Assembly: GCA_021734005.1 (NCBI GenBank)
Contig: JAIPJV010000043.1
Span: 1 to 10,931 of the forward strand
Source of the DNA: Fidelibacterota bacterium
GTDB lineage: Bacteria; Fidelibacterota; UBA2242; JAFGTP01
Reading direction: 5' to 3'
Length of the DNA stretch: 10,931 nt
The notes under the pieces are model-generated. The model was not told where the DNA came from, ran no database searches, and saw nothing but the letters and a program-made list of their open reading frames with translations. Shown here in pieces: positions 7,578 to 10,931 of this stretch (positions within the stretch are counted from its first letter, which is position 1; every line of letters starts with the position of its first letter). The translations under genes were made by a program, and so were the position numbers.

Positions 7578-8432
7578 TTAATGAACGACAGTGCCTATTC
7601 GATTCCAGCGAATTTTTTTGGTAATTCGATAGAGCGGCATATTCTTATTCCAGGACATAAAAACAAACAGCGGCTTACCCAGAATTTGGTCAGCAGCTAC
7701 AAATCCCCAATAGCGGCTATCAAAGCTGTTATCACGATTATCACCCATCATGAAATAGTAATCCTGCTGAACAATATAGTGCTGTTTCCGGTGACCATCT
7801 ACTGTAATGTAATCTTCCTCTACACTGTACTCGTGATCGGAAAGTTTGAGAATATTTTTGAGAATATGTTTGGGAGTCTCACCAACTGTCAAAGTGTCAC
7901 CTTTTTCAGGAACATATAAGGGACCATAATTATCAATATTATCAGGCGAAGTTGAAAAAACGCCGGGTTGAGCATAGTCAGATGGTATGATCTGAGCCCG
8001 TTCAAATTTACCATGTTCCGGCAATTCAAATTGGTTTCCATCAACATACAATTTCTTGCGCTTAATATTGACAGTTTGTCCTGGTTCTGCTATACAACGT
8101 TTCACATATCGAAGATGCTCATCCCGGGGGAATTTGAAAATTATAATATCCCCTTGTTCCGGCTCGGTGAAAGCAGGGAGTCGAAATGAAGGCACATTAA
8201 AACCAATTCTGGTATAAGGTATTCCGATCCAATCCGGTGTTCTGGCCCCAAAAAGGAATTTATTACCAATCAAAAAGTCGCCGGTCATGATCGTATTTTC
8301 CATAGAACCGGTTGGCACCATGTAAGAAGCCACAATCGTTGATTTCAAGCCCAGAGCAATCAAAATAATGATCACCCAGCTTCTAACTTCCCGCCAAAAT
8401 CTGCTCTCTTTTTTAGAATCTATGTCGTTCAT
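7578..8432 (-). CDS. lepB: Signal peptidase I
   Basis: LepB is the membrane-anchored Ser/Lys protease that removes signal peptides from proteins exported by Sec or Tat, with its active site on the periplasmic side. The 284-residue protein has one clear N-terminal membrane helix (about 17-37) followed by the SPase I boxes in order: box B PTGSMENTI with catalytic Ser43; box D RYVKRCIAEPGQ with general-base Lys111; and box E MGDNRDNSFDSRYWGFV at 229-245. Between boxes D and E lies a long, poorly conserved insertion (about 130-215), common in Gram-negative enzymes. The start at 8432 is supported by AGGAAAG at 8437-8443. The gene follows the TlpA-like gene by 24 bases, consistent with one operon for envelope protein maturation. 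Likely substrates nearby are the LPP20-like protein and the beta-barrel protein, both with type I signal peptides. Confidence 0.97.
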   Translation of the reverse strand: MNDIDSKKESRFWREVRSWVIIILIALGLKSTIVASYMVPTGSMENTIMTGDFLIGNKFLFGARTPDWIGIPYTRIGFNVPSFRLPAFTEPEQGDIIIFKFPRDEHLRYVKRCIAEPGQTVNIKRKKLYVDGNQFELPEHGKFERAQIIPSDYAQPGVFSTSPDNIDNYGPLYVPEKGDTLTVGETPKHILKNILKLSDHEYSVEEDYITVDGHRKQHYIVQQDYYFMMGDNRDNSFDSRYWGFVAADQILGKPLFVFMSWNKNMPLYRITKKIRWNRIGTVVH

Positions 8433-8456
8433 CTTGCTTTCCTAACGTATTAAATA

Positions 8457-9038
8457 CTATAAATATTTATTAATGATTTTCATAAACTGTTCTTTTGACC
8501 GGGGGCCGACCCATTTGTGTCTGACAACGCCATCCCGATCAATAACAAAGCTTGTTGGTATTCCCGTAATATTATCATATTTTTTTGCCAAATTCATTGT
8601 ATATTTCTGTTCGCCAGTCAAAACATGGTAGTTCATGTCATTATTATTAACGAACTGTTGAATTTTTTCCGGAGTACCAGAATTGAGGGTGATACCGACA
8701 ACTTCCAAACCTCTTGATTTATGTTCGGAATGCATCTTGTCGAGATCTGGAATCTCTTTTTTACAAGGTGGACACCAGGTAGCCCAGAAATTTAGAAGCA
8801 CAACTTTACCTTCGAATTGGTCCAGGGTAACTTTTTCTCCGGATAAAGTTTCCAGCTCAAATTCAGGAGCCTCTGATCCGATAAATTTCTCCTGCATTGT
8901 ATTATTTTGAGCACTGGCTTTTGATTGCTCTGTTTTTTGGCCAGTTTGCTCCGTCTGTTCCTGCTTACTACATCCCATTATCAAAATCATGGAGACAATC
9001 AAAACTGAAACAGATATCAAAATTGTTTTTTTACGCAT
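8457..9038 (-). CDS. TlpA/ResA-like thioredoxin-fold lipoprotein
   Basis: This is a 193-residue periplasm-facing thiol-disulfide oxidoreductase. It starts with a lipoprotein signal peptide whose lipobox LIMGC places the lipidated cysteine at C23. The next residue is Ser, which by the E. coli Lol +2 rule would allow outer-membrane sorting. A Gln/Glu/Thr-rich linker (about 24-50) precedes a TlpA-type redoxin domain with the active-site motif WCPPC (C89, C92) and cis-proline GIPTSF (P161). Proteins of this type (TlpA, ResA, CcmG) are usually reductants in cytochrome c maturation or in repair of wrongly oxidised cysteines. The dsbD gene ends 22 bases upstream on the same strand, so DsbD is the likely electron donor; this is inferred from context. 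The ribosome site is AAGGGA shortly before the ATG. No cytochrome c maturation genes are visible here, so ResA or CcmG would be too specific a name. Confidence 0.93.
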   Translation of the reverse strand: MRKKTILISVSVLIVSMILIMGCSKQEQTEQTGQKTEQSKASAQNNTMQEKFIGSEAPEFELETLSGEKVTLDQFEGKVVLLNFWATWCPPCKKEIPDLDKMHSEHKSRGLEVVGITLNSGTPEKIQQFVNNNDMNYHVLTGEQKYTMNLAKKYDNITGIPTSFVIDRDGVVRHKWVGPRSKEQFMKIINKYL

Positions 9039-9060
9039 ATTTTCCCTTTTATTTCAATTA

Positions 9061-10863
9061 TTAGTCAACTTTTTGCATTCGTTCTGCAAATTTCTCCGGT
9101 TCTAAGAATCCAAAGACCCGCAGATCTTCTCTTTCCCTGCCCTGAGGCCTGATAAAAATTATAGTAGGCAGGCCTTTAATATCAAATTGTTTTCTTATTT
9201 TTTCTGATCTTGGGGTTCCTCTTGTGGTCAGATCAACTTTAAAGAGGTGAAAGTCTTTAGATAATTCTACAACCTGAGGATCCTTAAAGGTAATTTCCTC
9301 AAGTTCTTTACATTTTACACACCACTCAGCAGTAAAATCCAGAATAATCGGTTTTTTATCAGCAAGAGCTTCCTGATAAGCTTCCTGCTCATATTTTTTC
9401 CACTCCATATTGAGTGTAGAGGCTGTTGCTTGTTCAGGTTTCATGAACCATCCGGCAGCAAAAATCGCAGCAATTGATATGACACTTTTTACTACTGAGA
9501 ATATACGATTGTTCTTACCTGATTTTTCAAATATTAATAGATAAATACCAGAGCCAAGCAGGAAAAGCGGAAATAAAATTTTATAAATTCCATCAGGAAT
9601 CAAAGGTTGTAGAAAGTAGAGAGCCATCCCAATTAGAATGAAGCCAAATATTCTCCTTACACCAACCATCCATTCTCCGGCATTGGGCAATTTGTCAATC
9701 TGACTGGAAAAATATCCCAGAATCAGGAAGGGTAATCCCATCCCCATTGACAATGTAAAAAACATAGAGAAGCCGAGAAGCGGTTTTCCTACAGCTGCTA
9801 CATAAGTCAGAAGCCCAATTATAAAAGGTCCAATACAGGGAGCGGCAACAATTCCCAGAGTTAATCCCATTATTAGCGAGCCAATATAGCCACCTTCATT
9901 GCCACTGCCAATTTGATTCAAAGCGGATGGCAAAGTAATTTCATAAACTCCAAACATACTCAGTGCCAAACCAACAAGAATAGCAGCTATTATCAGAATA
10001 ACAATGGGATTGGATAAAAGACCACCAACCAGACCTCCTGACAAAGCTGCCAGAGTTCCAAGGATCGAATTGGTCGTAGCCAAACCCAGGACATAGAGCA
10101 GAGCCATAAAAAATCTTTTGCTCTTTTTACCGCCGGCCTGGCCACCAAAATAACTGATTGTAATCGGAATCATTGGATATATGCAGGGAGTCAAAACCAA
10201 CCCCAGACCACCTAAAAAGATCAGTAGAAAAGTCAAAAATATACCGCGCTGGGAAAAAGACTTTTTGACATTGAAGCTGTCCTTATCACCTCCAGCAGCC
10301 GGCTCTTGTTTCTCACCGGTTTCAAGACCGGCGAAATATTCCTGATTAATATCTTGGATAGCAGCCTTTTCTTCTACAACTGGAATGTCGATCTGAAATG
10401 CTTTTTCACGTGGTGCCAGACAGGTTGCATCACTACAGCCCTGATAATAGAGATCACCTTTAACAGTGAGTTGCTGGCCTTTTTGTAAATTTTCAGCAGC
10501 TCGGCCTTCCACTATTATAATCGTCTCGCCACTGAATAAAGCCTGGTCTTTGTTAAGGGCTTCATTATTTACAATTTCATGTTCAGGAAAATTGATTTTA
10601 TTAACATGGAAATCATCCGAATCTTGCATTCGAACTTCAGTTGCAATTGTATAATCATCAAGGGGTTGATTAGAGTTAATGTGCCAGGGCTTAATAAGAT
10701 TAATTACGAGGGCTACTTCAAACTTCCCCCCTGGTTGAACACCAGAAGTAGAAGAATAGGTTCCCATTTCAATAATCTCTTCCCCGAAAAGACCCTGCAG
10801 ACTTAATAGCATTACAAAAAATAATAATAAATATTCCTTCGAAACTGACAACTTTTTCAGCAT
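9061..10863 (-). CDS. dsbD: Thiol:disulfide interchange protein DsbD
   Basis: DsbD moves electrons from cytoplasmic thioredoxin across the inner membrane to periplasmic thiol proteins. The start at 10863 gives 600 residues. All three functional parts and all six redox cysteines are present: a signal peptide (about 1-27); a periplasmic alpha domain with YYQGCSDATC (C143, C148); a central membrane domain of about eight helices (about 207-475) with TPCIYPM (C227) and APCIGPF (C343), the pair that shuttles electrons across the membrane; and a C-terminal thioredoxin-like domain with AEWCVKC (C515, C518) and cis-proline GLPT (P566). The length is close to the E. coli protein's. I chose the ATG at 10863 over the in-frame TTG at 10890 because a strong AGGAAGG lies just upstream. 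The TlpA-like lipoprotein encoded next is a likely acceptor of its electrons. Confidence 0.96.
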   Translation of the reverse strand: MLKKLSVSKEYLLLFFVMLLSLQGLFGEEIIEMGTYSSTSGVQPGGKFEVALVINLIKPWHINSNQPLDDYTIATEVRMQDSDDFHVNKINFPEHEIVNNEALNKDQALFSGETIIIVEGRAAENLQKGQQLTVKGDLYYQGCSDATCLAPREKAFQIDIPVVEEKAAIQDINQEYFAGLETGEKQEPAAGGDKDSFNVKKSFSQRGIFLTFLLIFLGGLGLVLTPCIYPMIPITISYFGGQAGGKKSKRFFMALLYVLGLATTNSILGTLAALSGGLVGGLLSNPIVILIIAAILVGLALSMFGVYEITLPSALNQIGSGNEGGYIGSLIMGLTLGIVAAPCIGPFIIGLLTYVAAVGKPLLGFSMFFTLSMGMGLPFLILGYFSSQIDKLPNAGEWMVGVRRIFGFILIGMALYFLQPLIPDGIYKILFPLFLLGSGIYLLIFEKSGKNNRIFSVVKSVISIAAIFAAGWFMKPEQATASTLNMEWKKYEQEAYQEALADKKPIILDFTAEWCVKCKELEEITFKDPQVVELSKDFHLFKVDLTTRGTPRSEKIRKQFDIKGLPTIIFIRPQGREREDLRVFGFLEPEKFAERMQKVD

Positions 10864-10868
10864 AACTA

Positions 10869-10875
10869 CCTTCCT
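10869..10875 (-). promoter_or_regulatory. Ribosome binding site that fixes the dsbD start
   Basis: AGGAAGG on the minus strand lies five bases before the ATG at 10863. It is the strongest ribosome site in the window and supports this ATG over the upstream in-frame TTG at 10890, whose extra nine residues would also delay the signal peptide. Confidence 0.8.
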
Positions 10876-10931
10876 AATTTGAATTACCAAACAAAAAGCG
10901 GATCAGCCTGGAAGTTAAACTTTGATTCTTC
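10874..10931 (-). other. Possible 3' end of an upstream gene cut by the right window edge
   Basis: Reading inwards from the right edge on the minus strand, two frames are open before a stop: one gives 15 residues ending in ADPLFVW with its stop at 10884-10886, the other gives 18 residues ending in LFGNSN with its stop at 10874-10876. The third frame stops after four codons. Either could be the end of a gene just before dsbD, in keeping with the tight spacing of this cluster, but so short an open frame also occurs by chance. I recognise neither end. Confidence 0.25.

Noticed and set aside
10864..10890. TTG start for dsbD at 10890
   Set aside because: A strong AGGAAGG ribosome site sits five bases before the ATG at 10863, and the signal peptide begins naturally there.
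1..10931. CRISPR array, toxin-antitoxin, phage, transposon or defence system
   Set aside because: No spaced direct repeats, transposase or integrase motifs, small paired ORFs, tRNA or attachment-like repeats were visible; all supported genes are envelope or housekeeping types in one orientation.

Overview
The window is AT-rich and codes on one strand only. Every gene I can support lies on the minus strand, so the text runs in transcription order, from high to low coordinates. The organism looks like a Gram-negative (diderm) bacterium: there is an outer-membrane beta-barrel protein, a three-domain DsbD and a lipoprotein with a lipobox. Several signal peptides end in -FAQ or -IAQ, and a metallopeptidase/TolB-propeller/Omp85-like protein is present. 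Both traits are common in the Bacteroidota-Calditrichota-Marinimicrobia (FCB-like) lineages. That placement is an inference; there is no rRNA or other marker here to fix it.

Region 10931-7578 is an envelope protein-maturation cluster. It holds dsbD (transmembrane thiol reductase), a TlpA/ResA-like thioredoxin lipoprotein and lepB (signal peptidase I), separated by only 22 and 24 bases and so probably one operon. DsbD can carry reducing power from the cytoplasm to the TlpA-like protein, while LepB removes signal peptides from exported proteins. The right edge may hold the last codons of another upstream gene.

Region 7577-2733 carries two secreted proteins of less certain role. The first is an LPP20-like protein with an Ig-like middle and a CsgG/FlgT-like C-terminal part. 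The second is a 1033-residue outer-membrane protein that joins a zincin-type peptidase domain, a six-blade TolB-type propeller and a beta-barrel. The 178-base gap before the LPP20-like gene contains a perfect 13-bp hairpin. The 119-base gap before the outer-membrane gene contains a -10-like box.

Region 2732-1 holds an EamA-family transporter, radA (one base after the transporter's stop codon) and the start of tgt (cut by the left edge). This looks like a cytoplasmic/housekeeping operon, possibly preceded by a weak terminator for the outer-membrane gene.

No stretch longer than about 180 bases lacks a gene. I saw no tRNA, rRNA, CRISPR array, insertion sequence, phage gene or defence system. 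Most of the window is ordinary chromosomal housekeeping; the least explained parts are the two secreted proteins in the middle.
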